Positions 11,801 through 23,500 of a stretch of 64,000 nucleotides of DNA are shown here, piece after piece; within the stretch, counting starts at the first letter, position 1; each line of letters opens with the position of its first letter. The notes under the pieces were generated by a model. The model did no database searches, had not been told where the DNA came from, and saw nothing but the letters and a program-made list of their open reading frames with translations. This DNA is from Dallia pectoralis (lineage: Eukaryota; Chordata; Actinopteri; Esociformes; Umbridae), in NCBI GenBank assembly GCA_029465975.1, contig CM055728.1, positions 3,307,908-3,371,907 of the forward strand, given 5' to 3'. Made by a program: the position numbers and the translations under genes.

Positions 11801-14800
11801 AACTTCTTAAATACTGTTAAATACAATTATAACAAAATCAATGTCCAAATAGTTTACTGAAAACACTATAAAAGCTGAAGGAAAACAACAACATTGTAGT
11901 TACTGCTCTTTTCTTTTCCATTGGTATTAGATCAATTTAATGCAAAGGCAGAGTGCAGTAACTACATTTTTGGGGTCAAAATTTCAATTATCAGTCATGT
12001 TTTTGGCATAGAAATTACCCCATGAATCCATAAACAATTTGTGTAATATCACTTACATACCAATAACTAATTTAGCATTTTGCACAGTTACTGCGGTTAG
12101 CCTTTGTAGGGCAGTACAGTGGACAGGAATGGGTAGGGCTGGACTTCTCAAGTCATTTGCCAGATCTAGGACACCTCTGCATGGGTGAACATATGACCGT
12201 TTGAATGGAGAAAGCCTGTGGGCGCCTGTGGTACCTCAAATATAGCAAATATCAGGTGAGGCAATGGCATGTCCCAGTCCTTCCCATCTCTCCATCCCGA
12301 GGATACTTTTTACGGTCTTGCTTTCACAAAGCCTCTCTGATTGTGGATGATGCTCGCTGATGCATATTTGATCTACTCTATACAACCTGCAGAGGTCCAT
12401 CATCAGTCATAATGTAAAATGCATGTCTTGGTCTGTAAGGACAGTGCTGGGGAGGCCCACCCTTCAGAATAGCGTCACATTCCTCAGCGGTATGGCCTCA
12501 GGAAACTTGTTGACATAGTCAACGAAAACTAAAATGCACGCGTGACCCTGCTCGTGGTTGGGAAGTGGACCCACTAGGTCCATCGCAATCTTTTCAAACC
12601 AAGGCTCTATAATTGGTAAGGGAACACAAGGGTCACGTTGGTATTGTCGGGGGGCAGTCGTTGGCAATGACCAAAGCTGCAACAGTACTTGGCAACATCC
12701 TTCGTTGCCTCATGGTAGTATAACTGCTGCAGGACCCTGCCCACTGTCTTGTCTTAGGCTAAGTGACCCCCATGGCAACGCTGTGAGCAAGCTGTAACAC
12801 TATATCTCTCTAGAGTTTAGGCACCATATGTAAGTCTTTCACCACCCATCTTAATCTCCCAATATAATAGATCCCTCTTAATGGCATAATATGGTGGAGA
12901 TGCTCACTTGATGTGTAGAGGGGGTGTCGTCGATTCCTTCAGTGTTGTGCCATTCCGAACTGTCGTGTCAACTCATAGGGCAGACCTCTTCTACTTCTAA
13001 ACGGCAGGTGTGTTCGAAGAACCGAATTATGTCATCTTTGTTGTCTCATCTGATCTCGGATGTATTAAGCAACGTACGGAGAACGGACCCCTGTGTTTTC
13101 CCTTTATGTCTATGGGGGTTTTCTTCTCCTCTAAAGCTCAGTCCTCAGTCCCGACCCAACAGCAACTGTACTTCGGATCCTCTGACTATCCCTGCACGGA
13201 CCTTGCCTGGGCCCTTTGGCGTGATAAGTTTGAGCTCCACTGTGGGCTAGGCTCGGGCGTCAATATGTAGGCAACTTACCATACCATGTGGCAGTCTCAG
13301 CCATATCTTCTCTGATCAGAGTAACCATATATATAATAGACCAATATTGTCAGTTGTACAACTGAATGCCTTCAACTGAAATGTGTTCTCTGCATTTTAA
13401 CCAACCCCGAGGTGCAGGGGGCAGCCCTAATCAGTTACCTGAGGTGCAGGGGGCAGTCCTAATCAGTTACCTGAGGTGCAGGGGGCAGTCCTAATCAGTT
13501 ACCTGAGGTACAGGGGGCGGCCCTAATCAGTTACCTGAGGTGTCCTAATCAGTTACCTGAGGGGGCAGTCCTAATCAGTTACCTGAGGTGCAGGGGGCAG
13601 TCCTAATCAGTTACCTGAGGTGCAGGGGGCAGTCCTAATCAGGGGCGGCAGTCCTAATCAGTTACCTGAGGTGCAGGGGGCAGTCCTAATCAGTTACCTG
13701 AGGTACAGGGGGCAGTCCTAATCAGTTACCTGAGGTACAGGGGGCAGTCCTAATCAGTTACCTGAGGTACAGGGGGCAGACCTAATCAGTTACCTGAGGT
13801 ACAGGGGGCAGCCCTAATCAGTTACCTGAGGTGCAGGGGGCAGACCTAATCAGTTACCTGAGGTGCAGGGGGCAGCCCTAATCAGTTACCTGAGGTGCAG
13901 GGGGCAGACCTAATCAGTTACCTGAGGTGCAGGGGGCAGCCCTAATCAGTTACCTGAGGCAGGGGCAGCCCTAATCATATACCTGAGGTGCAGGGGGCAG
14001 ACCTAATCAGTTACCTGAGGTGCAGGGGGCAGCCCTAATCAGTTACCTGAGGTGCAGGGGGCAGCCCTAATCATATACCTGAGGTGCAGGGGGCAGACCT
14101 AATCAGTTACCTGAGGTACAGGGGGCAGCCCTAATCAGTTACCTGAGGGGGACCTAATCAGGGGGCAGCCCTAATCAGTTACCTGAGGTACAGGGGGCAG
14201 ACCTAATCCCTAATCAGTTACCTGAGGTGCAGGGGGCAGACCTAATCAGTTACCTGAGGTGCAGGGGGCAGTCCTAATCAGTTACCTGAGGTGCAGGGGG
14301 CAGCCCTAATCAGTTACCTGAGGTGCAGGGGGCAGCCCTAATCAGTTACCTGAGGTGCAGGGGGCAGAGGTGCAGGGGGCAGACCTAATCAGTTACCTGG
14401 GCACATCATATACCTGGGGCAGCAGCCCTAATCAGTTACCTGAGGTGACAGGGGGCAGCCCTAATCAGTTACCTGAGGTGCAGGGGGCAGCCCTAATCAG
14501 TTACCTGAGGTGCAGGGGGCAGACCTAATCAGTTACCTGAGGTAATCAGGGGGCAGCCCTAATCAGTTACCTGAGGTAGCAGGGGGCAGCCCTAATCAGT
14601 TACCTGAGGTGCAGGGGGCAGTCCTAATCAGTTACCTGAGGTGCAGGGGGCAGTCCTAATCAGTTACCTGAGGTGCAGGGGGCAGTCCTAATCAGTTACC
14701 TGAGGTGCAGGGTTCTGATTGTACTTTCACGTCAAAGGCGCCAGGGAACATTTTCACCTTGATGGTGGGGGGATTGGAACCAGGGAAGGCAAGCCTTGCC

Positions 14801-17218
14801 ACCTTGCCGCCATACTACCCGAGTATAGCACAGCCATATTCTGTCCTGCTAAACATTCAGTGCAACCTCCGCAGCACATTAGTAAGCATGGAAGTGGTCT
14901 GCTGCTCTATGAATTTTGCCCTGGTGAGATGGTGGTAACCTCTGTGGGCAGTGGTACATCCCTGAGGAAACACTGGAGGGATTAATGGCCTTCCTCATTA
15001 CACCGAAAACAGTGTCCTCAAGGTTTATCTGGCCTACAACTTTCTTCAGGTCCGTGACCAGCTGCCTTAGCACCTGATCAATGACTAGAGTCTTAATAAT
15101 ATAATCAGCTCTGATGGGTGCAAGCCAAATCTGGGGGCGGTGTATAAGGACGTACACCTGTGGTCTGATAGGCTCCTGGTTCCTATATTGACATATATTG
15201 AACTTTAGGGCCCCGTCTCGGGAAATGACTTGGTATCAGGCGATGACCTCAGCTTTCAACCTTTTGTAATCTGCAGCTGCACCAGGGTTCTATTCAGTGT
15301 TGGGGCTTTTGTGGCTCCCGTCAAGAGAGGAGCAAGGAGTGCAGCACATTCCTTTAAGAGCCACCCTTTTGCGAGTGGCCAACCTCTCAAAGATCATCAG
15401 ATAGGCCTCAATGTCATCATCTGTGGTCAGCGAGGCAATATGGTATGTGCTGTTGGTCGTGGGGCCAGTCTTCAGCTGCGCACTGAGCCGCCTCCTGATG
15501 AAGTGAGTATCTGTTGTTGGGCTTCTGCATAAGCCCCCAGTTGCTGCGGAAATGTCTCTTCTGAAATTGTGAGAAAATATTTGTGGAAAGATGCCTCCAA
15601 TGCCGGGAATCTTGAACCGTGTATCCTACGGTATGAAACCTAGGACTCATCCCCTGTAGCTGCCCGTCACTATTTGTGATCGCTTTAGGTATGCAATATA
15701 TGTCAATAACAGAGCCCACTCCCCTTGCCAGCCATCTAGACAACATGTTAATCCCTCAGGTGCCTCTGCTTGTGCCTACTTACTATCTGGCCACTGCTGC
15801 TGCTGGATTCGAGGCTCCGCCCGTCCTCTGAACTGTCACAGTATTCACATAACACAAGGCGTTCAAGCCTGAGATAATTTTGTAGCTTATTCATCTTCGG
15901 CGGGGCATGAAGTCTGCGTGATAAGCATGTTTCTTGTTAATGATAGATCCTTGTGTTGTCTTGTCCAGAAGGTGGAGCCAGACCATTTAAAGAAGGATGT
16001 GGAGATGGAAGACTCCACCCTTCCTCGTGCCATCATCCTGGACCTAAGCCCAGTAAATTTCCTGGATGTTGTGGGTGTCAAAACGCTTCGTAATGTGAGT
16101 AGTGTCTGTCTAAATCAGTTTTAACTTTTCATTGCCTTTCTCTCCCCCTATTCTTATTTTTTTGTGATCTGACCTTTGACCTTTTCTGATGTTGTTTCAG
16201 ATTCAGAGGGACCATAGTGTTATTGGTGTAGAGGTGGTCCTGTGTGGATGTCAGAGTGAGTGTTCCCAAAACCTTCACAATGAACATGCAGTACTGTTAC
16301 AAGAGTGTGTAGCAATGGCTGCTGATAGGATGCTATAGTGTGTGTTTCCTTTTATGTATATGAGCTATTTACTTTCTTTTTCTGAATTGCAAGGAAGTTA
16401 CTTATCGTGATACACAATGATTTTACCCATTGTATTTTTTTATTTAATTTGTCATTCCTCTCATGTTCCTCCTTCAATCCCCACATATCCTTTCCTCTCT
16501 ATCCATCTGTCGATTTCTCTCTCTCTCTCTCGCGCTCTCTCTCTCTTTCTGTCTCTCTTTAGCTGGTGTTATTGAGAATCTAGAGAGCTGTGGGTTCTTC
16601 AGTGACGGAATCACTAAAGCGTGTGTCTTTTCTTCAATCCATGATGCTGTGCTTTACTGTCAGACAGACAAGCCCCAGATGGACCTGGATAATAAGGTGA
16701 AACTCACATACCCAGACACACTCACAATAACCTATCATGTGACCATATTTGTAATTTTATATTGTTTACATATGAACAATATATTTTGCTTAGTCAGGTG
16801 TTGGTTTTGGTTGCTGACTCTGTTTTAGTGTTCAGCTGTGTGTTTGGCTCTTGTACAAATCCACAGACAATCATGTTTATGGTAGAGGAAACACATTACC
16901 TAGACTTATAGATCAGCCATACTGACTACTGACAATATGTTGAAGTTGACGGATGTGTTGAAATAACTACAAACACACTTCCTGAAAATGTGAAACTGCA
17001 TCTGGGTCTGCTGACAAGCAAGTGGCCTGAAACCACAGTACGACTTGTAACTTAGGAGTCAAACTGTAATTAGCTATTTACAATCAAACCAGCCATGTTT
17101 TAATGCTTTCCTCACCTCCCACTTCTATCCCTCTATTTCTCCTTCTGCCCCTCTCCCTCCCTCTCACATTTTTCATCCTCCATCTGGTCACCAGGAAATA
17201 AATGCAACCCATTTCTGA
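2847..17218 (+). CDS. slc26a6: SLC26 family anion exchanger, slc26a6-like, 3' 14 exons
   Basis: A multi-pass plasma-membrane anion exchanger (chloride/bicarbonate/oxalate in SLC26A6). Exons: 2847-3011, 3118-3270, 3778-3860, 6947-7094, 7191-7304, 7559-7636, 7726-7821, 8602-8708, 9005-9074, 9341-9433, 9738-9860, 15969-16094, 16201-16255, 16563-16696, 17195-17218. All junctions are AG/GT and the phases close, giving about 522 residues; roughly the first 210 lie upstream of the window. Visible family landmarks are VTYLSEPLVRGYTTGAA in the transmembrane region, YGYKVDSNQELIALGLSNSI, SCSMSRSMVQESTGGKTQ, and FRSSATLYFANAEMY at the start of the cytoplasmic STAS domain. The STAS core resumes with ILDLSPVNFLDVVGVKTLRN. 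The lysine-rich linker is short (41-codon exon ending 9860), so a small linker exon may have been missed in the 6.1-kb intron. The protein ends Thr-His-Phe, a class I PDZ-ligand pattern like the TRL end of mammalian SLC26A6. Another SLC26 paralogue is possible; synteny with prkar2a favours A6. Confidence 0.92.
3853..4722 (+). repeat. 104-bp tandem array derived from an exon-intron boundary
   Basis: Units start at 3853, 3957, 4061, 4194, 4298, 4410, 4514 and 4618. Most spacings are 104 bases, with one of 133 and one of 112 from internal slippage. The first unit includes the last eight coding bases of the exon ending at 3860 (CCCTCTGG) and its donor GTGAGA. Every later unit repeats CCCTCTGGGTGAGACATC, so the donor context is copied about eight times. 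The remainder of each unit is AT-rich intron sequence with CACTACATATATAAAC. Confidence 0.95.
4735..4925. mobile_element. Tc1/mariner-like non-autonomous fragment
   Basis: The segment begins with CAGTCAGGTGCATAAATATT and GGACATTGACACAACG, a terminal pattern common in fish Tc1/mariner-like MITEs. It continues with sequence resembling their internal part (AATTTGAGGGTATTTACA). I do not see a clean matching right end, so this is probably a truncated copy. Confidence 0.55.
4966..5112. mobile_element. probable hAT-type terminal fragment
   Basis: A stretch of alternating 'ACTTGAG / GACTC' words beginning AGAGATGGGAACTTGAGTTT resembles the termini of a common teleost hAT family. No partner end or target duplication was found, so only a fragment is called. 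Sequence from 5113 to about 5985 is AT-rich intron with nothing I recognise. Confidence 0.35.
5986..6902 (+). mobile_element. defective Tc1-like transposon in slc26a6-like intron
   Basis: The left end reads CACTACCATCCAAAGTGTGG and the right end reads AAACTTTTAAGTGGTAGTGT, approximate inverted repeats of the usual Tc1-like kind. Between about 6100 and 6430 is a remnant of the 5' region and DNA-binding part. At 6445-6672 the frame encodes the C-terminal half of a Tc1-like transposase, with QQDNDPNHSSK (second catalytic Asp) and WPAQSSDLNPIELLWEQ (the final acidic residue). The segment carrying the first catalytic Asp is missing, so the copy is internally deleted and inactive. It ends 44 bases before the exon starting at 6947. 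Confidence 0.85.
10547..11398 (+). mobile_element. PIF/Harbinger-type element carrying only the Myb-like gene
   Basis: The ends are inverted: GGGCCATATTCTT at 10547 and the complement AAGAATATGGCCC ending 11398. They are flanked by ATT on both sides (10544-10546 and 11399-11401), as expected for a 3-bp Harbinger target duplication. Subterminal sequence repeats AAGAA/TTCTTAA words in both arms. The 852-bp unit is too short for a transposase. It carries a reading frame for the Myb/SANT-like partner protein seen in vertebrate Harbinger elements. Confidence 0.75.
10816..11270 (+). pseudogene. Myb/SANT-like DNA-binding protein of Harbinger type, frameshifted
   Basis: The open frame 10830-11270 matches the Myb/SANT-like protein of Harbinger elements (also seen in the NAIF1-like family): SSEVEILLQEVNRQKHVIF, then WDFITHFVNAVSGEGRT and DDIKNKWFDMKFEAKK, the tryptophan-spaced helices. 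A better-looking start is ATG at 10816 (MPKRK...), which runs into a stop at 10867-10869; a small shift near there would join it to the longer frame. The C-terminal part beyond about residue 125 looks unrelated to the family, suggesting an internal deletion. In intact elements this protein helps the transposase bind the ends. Confidence 0.65.
12400..12820 (-). pseudogene. degenerate Ty3/Gypsy integrase fragment
   Basis: On the minus strand the frame 12682-12464 encodes an integrase core: IAMDLVGPLPNHEQGHACIL with the first catalytic Asp, then FVDYVNKFPEAIPLR. Just downstream in another frame is LTDQ, the expected site of the second Asp. Upstream on the same strand, split across frames, are the His...His...Cys...Cys residues of the integrase zinc-binding domain. 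Stops and frame changes show it is dead. This places the 3' part of a Gypsy pol gene here, with the gag part at 14880-15750 on the same strand. Confidence 0.8.
13407..14712. repeat. 32-bp minisatellite (about 40 copies, irregular)
   Basis: The unit is AATCAGTTACCTGAGG followed by TGCAGGGGGCAGTCCT (32 bases), with T/C/A variants before the last CCT and GTGC/GTAC variants. Several units are truncated or scrambled (for example near 13545, 14145, 14365 and 14400), so the array has undergone internal deletions. It sits inside the decayed Gypsy element, between the integrase and SCAN-encoding parts. Confidence 0.95.
14880..15750 (-). pseudogene. SCAN-like Gag remnant of a Gmr1-type Gypsy element
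   Basis: Reading the minus strand from about 15440 to 14990, one frame gives DDDIEAYLMIFERLAT, then an interrupted middle, then DYKRLKAEVIA, YRNQEPIRPQVYVLIHR and LVIDQVLRQLVTDL. This order and spacing match the SCAN domain and the related Gag region of Gmr1-like Gypsy elements, from which vertebrate SCAN zinc-finger proteins are thought to derive. At least two in-frame stops interrupt it. An upstream minus-strand piece (15746-15417) joins the same region in another frame. It is a fossil within the host intron, with no evidence of host function. Confidence 0.7.
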
Positions 17219-18770
17219 GTACCTTGGGGAGGCATCATACAGCACATCCATTAGTACGTACTACGTAGTATGTTCAAAATACTTGACACACATACTTGAA
17301 TCCTCATTTGTGGAGGCACACTATGAAGGAAACAATCTTCCAAAATGAATACTTTATGTACATTGGAATGGAATAATATTGACCTCCCTGTAACTAAACT
17401 GATGCATTTTATATCTAGATGTTTTACATATTATGTACTAAAAACAACATTAAATTAATTGCTTAAATTGTGAAATAAAAATATGCTCAAAAACATGTTA
17501 TGTTCATACATTGATTTTTTTCTATAACTGCCATTATAAATTAGAATTTCAAAAAGATGAACTTGTATTAGCAAACACAACGTGCCATTTCCGCTTAAAT
17601 TGTCGTTTAAAACTTCTGCATTTCTGATCAAAGTTATTTTATTTTAAAGGGGGAAAAGGCTTTTTTTAAGTGACCCCAAACGTTTGACGTTTGAAAAATA
17701 TAGATTTGTTCGTTAAAAGGATGGCATTAATCTTTTCCAGTAGTTATAGATCTGAGAGAGAGATTTGGGACTATTTGTGGTGGTATAGAGGGGCTCAGCC
17801 GGAGGGTAGAGCGGGACAAGAGGGTGGGTTGGTCTAGTAGAAGCTCCCTCCGCCTCAGTGTCAGTATTTGGTGTTTCCTCACGCACGCCCTGCTACACGC
17901 ACACCCTGCTACTGTAGTTTGCCTGCTAACCGCGACATCAACTGAAAGCACAGAGAAGATCCGTGTGAGAAAGCGTCTACCGACCGTTCAGGACATAAGG
18001 TAGGTTAACTTTTTACCAAAAAACCGGACCTACATGTAGTGTTTTAGTTTCGTGTTGTCGTCCCAGCATCGAGTTAATATTTTCCCCTGATAGCCTATAT
18101 ATAATTCCTATAATGTTGTTATAGTATGTACATATGGTATGCCAGTTATATGTGTTTAGAAGTAGCAGAATATTCGGTTGAAATAAGACTCGGAGGTAGA
18201 CTGACCAATATGAGCCAATATAAATAGGTAAACAATATCAAAACATGTATAATAACATTTCAGAAATCCATGACCAAATCAAAAATAAATAAATATAATT
18301 ATTATTATATTTAGTTGGTGCTTTTACCGTCACCTCAGTTATACCACCTGATCGGGAGATGGTCAATTTGACTTTCTGCTTGAGTCAGTGTCATGTCCCT
18401 TGACCCTGCTATTAGTTTACGTTATAGTTTATTTAAAAGTGCACTGTAGATATAATTCAACATTTTTCATCATAGTTTGCTAAAACTAACTGTCTATTTT
18501 AACTGACACCTTTGCACGACATTAATTATGTATTCCACATTAACTCACGTTGACTACTGTAGCAATGTACCTCTAAATGAATATTGGCTGTATATTGAAG
18601 GTGCACTTGCTATTGTTACTGAAGGGGGAGGGGGTTATAGTGGACCGTGTATGAGACCACAGTCGACCCAGGGAACTGAGTGGAACATAGGGAATGTTCC
18701 GTGACGTTGGTCGCTGAAAGCTTTCCGTGTCAAGACGCATAATCGCTTGATGCTGAACGACTGACATTGA
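17219..18770. other. intergenic interval between slc26a6-like and mgll-like genes
   Basis: A possible polyadenylation signal AATAAA for the upstream gene lies at 17474-17479. The segment about 17550-17695 resembles the 3' end of a Tc1-like element (GTGACCCCAAACGTTT is the inner end of the usual terminal repeat). At 17990-18006 ACATAAGGTAGGTT looks like a splice donor after a GC-richer stretch (about 17740-17999), so a noncoding first exon of the lipase gene could end at 17999. The rest shows nothing I recognise. Confidence 0.45.
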
Positions 18771-20458
18771 ATGAAACAAAAAACGGGAAACATGAATGTT
18801 TTGATCACTTGCTTGTTTTTCGCCGGCCTGTCCTACATGTACGGCACCGACTTACTATCAGTTCTACGTGTTTATGTTGCAGACTGGGTCCTCGGCGCCT
18901 CAATGCCCGAGCCAGAAGCTGCGTTGCGGACTCCGCAAGGTGTCCCATACGCCGACTTGAAGCATTTCGTAAACGCCGACGGACAGCACTTGTTTTGCCG
19001 CTACTGGGAGCCAGATGCCCCCCCAAGGTCAGTGGATGAAATATAATGTGATGTCAATAACTGGAAATGTATTGTATAATGCATAAATGAAAGTGGATAA
19101 TCGAAGAAATCTACAAAAATCGATGACGAGGTTGTTGACATGGAGGCTGCGTTTTAATTTTTTAAATTCTAGAGTAATATAATTAATATTAAAACAGTCA
19201 CCGCTTTGTGTAATATAATCAAGTGTAACATTCTCCAGCAAGAACATTTCAAATACATGGAGGTTGTTACAACGTTTCCCATACAGTAAATTGAATATTA
19301 TTGTGTCTGGCCCCTTCCCCCTCACCCCATAACAACCATCTATAGTGGAACAGACTCACCAACGGGGTCAAACAAAACAAAGATGCTCTAGTCTAGTGTA
19401 ATACCAAACCGTTGGGTCTACAGTATAGCTGACTCACCTTTGCTCTAGAAACCTCTGCTGGGATGTTTTGGGACAATCTTTCATGTAATACAAACACACA
19501 CATACACAGACAGATACACTGTTTAGGCTGGTCGTGTCGTGTAGGCTAGGCTGTAAAATGTCACTGGTGGTGCATATGTGTTTATTAAGGGCACAGCACA
19601 TTATTACAGACGACACAGCCCTACTTCTCAGAGAATCAAAACAACAACCTCAACAGGCCTGCACTGCAGTCTAACGGCTGTTACTGTGGCAACCATTCAT
19701 CTTCCTTAGCAGCACAATCTGACTACAGTCAATATGTTACTATGGTTACCATCGGCCCCCAGAGTACTGTTAATTTAATTACCTCTACTGAAAGCAGTTG
19801 AGTCAGTTTAATTTGTACAGGCTATCTATAGTTTAGACTGGAGGCTAAAATTGGCATCTTAGAAAAATCAGAAACCATGCCCTTCTGAACAAGTGGTGAC
19901 GTCTTCTATAAATATGAACAGTTTTTATATATATCTACAAACCATTCTATGTGTTCTCCACTTTATGTTGTTAAATTATTTGAGATCCAGCCCCAGGCTG
20001 AGTTTAGATGGGACTTATATTCTATTGAATTCTTAGCATAAAATAGTATATCATTTATTATAGTAGTTGTTATAGTATATAATAGTATTTATTATAGTAT
20101 TTATCATAGTATATAATATAGTATAGCATTGGATTTTATTCAAGTACTGAATTTCTTACTAATGTGCTGTGACATCAGCTACTTGCCAAGCTTGTCCATT
20201 GATAACATGGCTGAGACAGGAAAGTGGGTAAAAGGTCAGGGGTGGCTACCTTTACAATAATTGACAGATGTATCAACAGATAATCTGAGGGCTGTGGACT
20301 TGTCAGACCTTAAGTGGTCTGCGTGTAGGCCACTCACGCACGTACACACACATCAAGTTCGCAGTTACTAAGCGGGTCATTCTACTTTCGACTTTGTTTC
20401 ACTTCCATTCTCTCTGCAAGTCTCTCTGTATTGCTCTACATATTTTCTCTGCTACAGT

Positions 20459-20521
<63 letters not shown>

Positions 20522-23500
20522 ACACACACTCTTTTAGATACATGCTCATCTGGCTGTTCTGGTCGTAGCACCATTAACTTTGCTGTCCGTCAGGCCGGCT
20601 TTGCTTCAATCCTTCTGTAGTCACTGTTTTGTCCCAGGAGCGTTAAGCAGCTCAGCCTCTTAAGATTAAGATGCAATGTTTGTGCCTCGGACCAAACAGA
20701 ACCTATTCCTTAACTCAATTAGACCATGCATCTGAAGATTGATATGCCATACAGATTGACCAGTCTAATTATGTTTGTCAGAATCAATCCATCCCTAACG
20801 GATATCAGTGAGTGTGTTCTGTGAGTGAAGGGGATTATCATGGTCTCTCGGGCAGCCAGCAATTAATTGGTCTAGTCTTAAACTACATTCTGGGATACTA
20901 GTCGGAGTCCTGGGAGAGAAAAAGAGGAAAAAGAGTACTAGATAAAAAGGGACATGTAAAGGGAGAGAGAGGAAGTGAAAATGGTGACTCCATTCCCAAG
21001 ACAGTGAATTTGTGTCACAATCCACTGAGATTAGCTCTAGAAGTCCTATTGTTCCATGTGTTTAATGAACACCATATACGCACAAAGGCACTCTTTCAGA
21101 AACTACTTCTCAGCCAACAAAGTCACAGGAAGGGCTAGCTCGCTGGAGGCTCAGAAATGAGAGAGTAAAATATTTGGGTAAACTGAAACAGATAGACTAC
21201 CAATGAAGCTTAATGAACAGCTTCTTTTTCCCTGAATACCAACTCATTCACTGTCCTCTTTCTGACCTAATTTTCTGAACACATTCAGGCTAATTTCCAC
21301 TGATGGGATGCCTCACTGAGTTAAAAACCGGATCGAAAACTGCCCTGGCTAGTTGGGTTGTTGTGCTGCCATTTGCCTTGGGTATTTCCATTGAGTCTCT
21401 GCTCCATGTTGGTGACCACTGCTACTGGAGGACAGGATGTGGATGGTTGTGTTGTGACGAAACCCCTTTTTTAGGATAAGGGTTCTCACGCTGCCTAATT
21501 GGGCTTAAGTCCTGGTCGTGGCGTACCTACTGTCACGCTTGCATTGGTGAAGTGTGTGGATGAAGCCATTTGCAGAACTCGAATACGTTTTTGCTATTTA
21601 TTTTAACATTCAAAACTAACACGTAACAACGAATGGAAAGGACTACCGACTGCTAATTACTAACTATGCCCCGGTGGTAAGCTAAAAGAAAACAGCTCTG
21701 CTCAACTCAACAAACAAAACAAAGGAAGTGCTCCCGTCTATACAACCTGTGTGAACTCACCACGACTGTGAAACCTACAGTGCCAGGATGCTCAGATGGG
21801 CATCTTATATGGCTTGGTAAAATGTGTCTCAGGGTACTAGTCTAACACTTAGAAGGCCATAGAAGCCATTTGGCCTAACAAAATTGAGGGAAGAAAAAAT
21901 TGGTATAATTTGGGAGAAAAAAAAACGTTTTTTTATCTGAGAGCACTCATAAACTGATCGTAACCCAAGCAGTTGTTGTTGTCATGAGTTTTTGTGTTTG
22001 TTCTTGTGTGCACACAATGTGACTTACCATGTCTTATGTCCTTTAGAGCTCTGGTGTTTGTTGCGCATGGGGCAGGAGAGCATTCTGGGCCGTACGATGA
22101 GATTGGCCAGACCCTAAAGGAGCAGTCCATATTTGTCTTTGCACATGACCATGGTGAGTGTAACACCCGGCAGCACCTCAAAGTAGATTCTTTACGGGAC
22201 AGTAAATATCTCCTTATTGGCTAGCAAAATACCAGTAGAAACCCTACCTTTAAAAAATGTAGTACCTTTACCACATGTTTGTAAACGATGGTAGAGTTTG
22301 GAAGTTTGGAATCCGAAACGAGTGTCATTCAGCACATTAGTAAAATGGAGCAGGTCCCTGGTGAGTTGCAGAACAACTTCAAAGACAGTTGGAACTTTCA
22401 GTTTCGGATCCTACCATGTTAGTCGCTTCACAGAAACCTATTGGTATTTCCTCATGAATCATTCATATTTTATCAGAGAGAACTAACATGTAGAAATATA
22501 TTGTTATAATAATTTAATGAGGTTAACATTAATACATATTCTGTTAAAGGAAAATTTGTTGATTATGTCTACGAAGGTTTTCCTTCGTTCAAAAAGCCAT
22601 TACTGAATAATTCAAGTTGCTGTGAGTAGGATTTTTGACACATAGGAGCATGCATGCACACACGCAAAGACACAGACACAACCTTCCCTGCAGAGGAACA
22701 AAAAGAACAGAGCATCACCTGACTGCAAGGCACCAATGAGCTTCCATTGCACCAGTATCAGTGAACGCTATTATCACCACAAGTGGGAGAGGAAAGAGTG
22801 AGAGAAAGGTGGGGGGCGAGGGACAAACTGAAAAATAGAGTTAGGGGGGCGGGAGGGAGAGAGAGGTAGAGGGGGTAGTGAGAGGTGGGGGGGGGGCGCG
22901 AAGGATGGGAGGAGTGTGTGAATGTGAGAGGCACATATTGTGAATGTTGAAACTAGCTGGTGTCGTGGTGCCATGGAAACGCACCTTTCGCATAACGTGA
23001 AGCATGTTTGGTGTGGGGCTTCGGCGTGAATGGGTGGGGGTTTGCTAGTATGATAACATAGGATGGATTGACATGGAGGGAAATGAAAAAACTGCTTCCC
23101 TTCTCTGTATTATCAGTCTTCTCCAAATGCAGATTAATTAGGCAGAGAGAAAAGGCAATTTATTCCTCTCGTCTCTGTCAAATACAATGGTCCCGTGTCC
23201 TGATTTCTCTCGATCCACCTCTCTTCTTCCATTAGTTGGTCATGGCCAGAGTGAAGGAGACAGGATGAATATTAAAGACTTCCAGGTGTATGTCAGAGAC
23301 TCCCTTCAGCACGTTGACTTGATGAAGGGACGACACCCAGACCTGCCCATCTTCATCATCGGACACTCTATGGTACGGTAGCATCTGTAGTGCCCTCCCT
23401 ACATATAAATATACACACATATACACACATAGGAATAAAGATCCCGATATGGTTCAAATGGTCATGGTTTCAATGTAGACCATTCTACTGCTCTACAAAC

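Larger units (their letters stand above)
9861..15968 (+). other. 6.1-kb slc26a6-like intron hosting several elements
   Basis: This intron separates the lysine-rich linker exon from the STAS core exon. Besides the Harbinger derivative (10547-11398), the Gypsy/SCAN remnant (about 12460-15750) and the 32-bp minisatellite, the parts 9861-10543 and 11402-12100 are AT-rich and hold nothing I recognise. A short linker exon could be hidden here, since mammalian SLC26A6 has a longer segment at this point. Confidence 0.6.

Noticed and set aside
18767..19039. Overlapping 90-codon frame starting 4 bases before the lipase ATG
   Set aside because: It is the +1-shifted shadow of lipase exon 1 and ends inside the intron.
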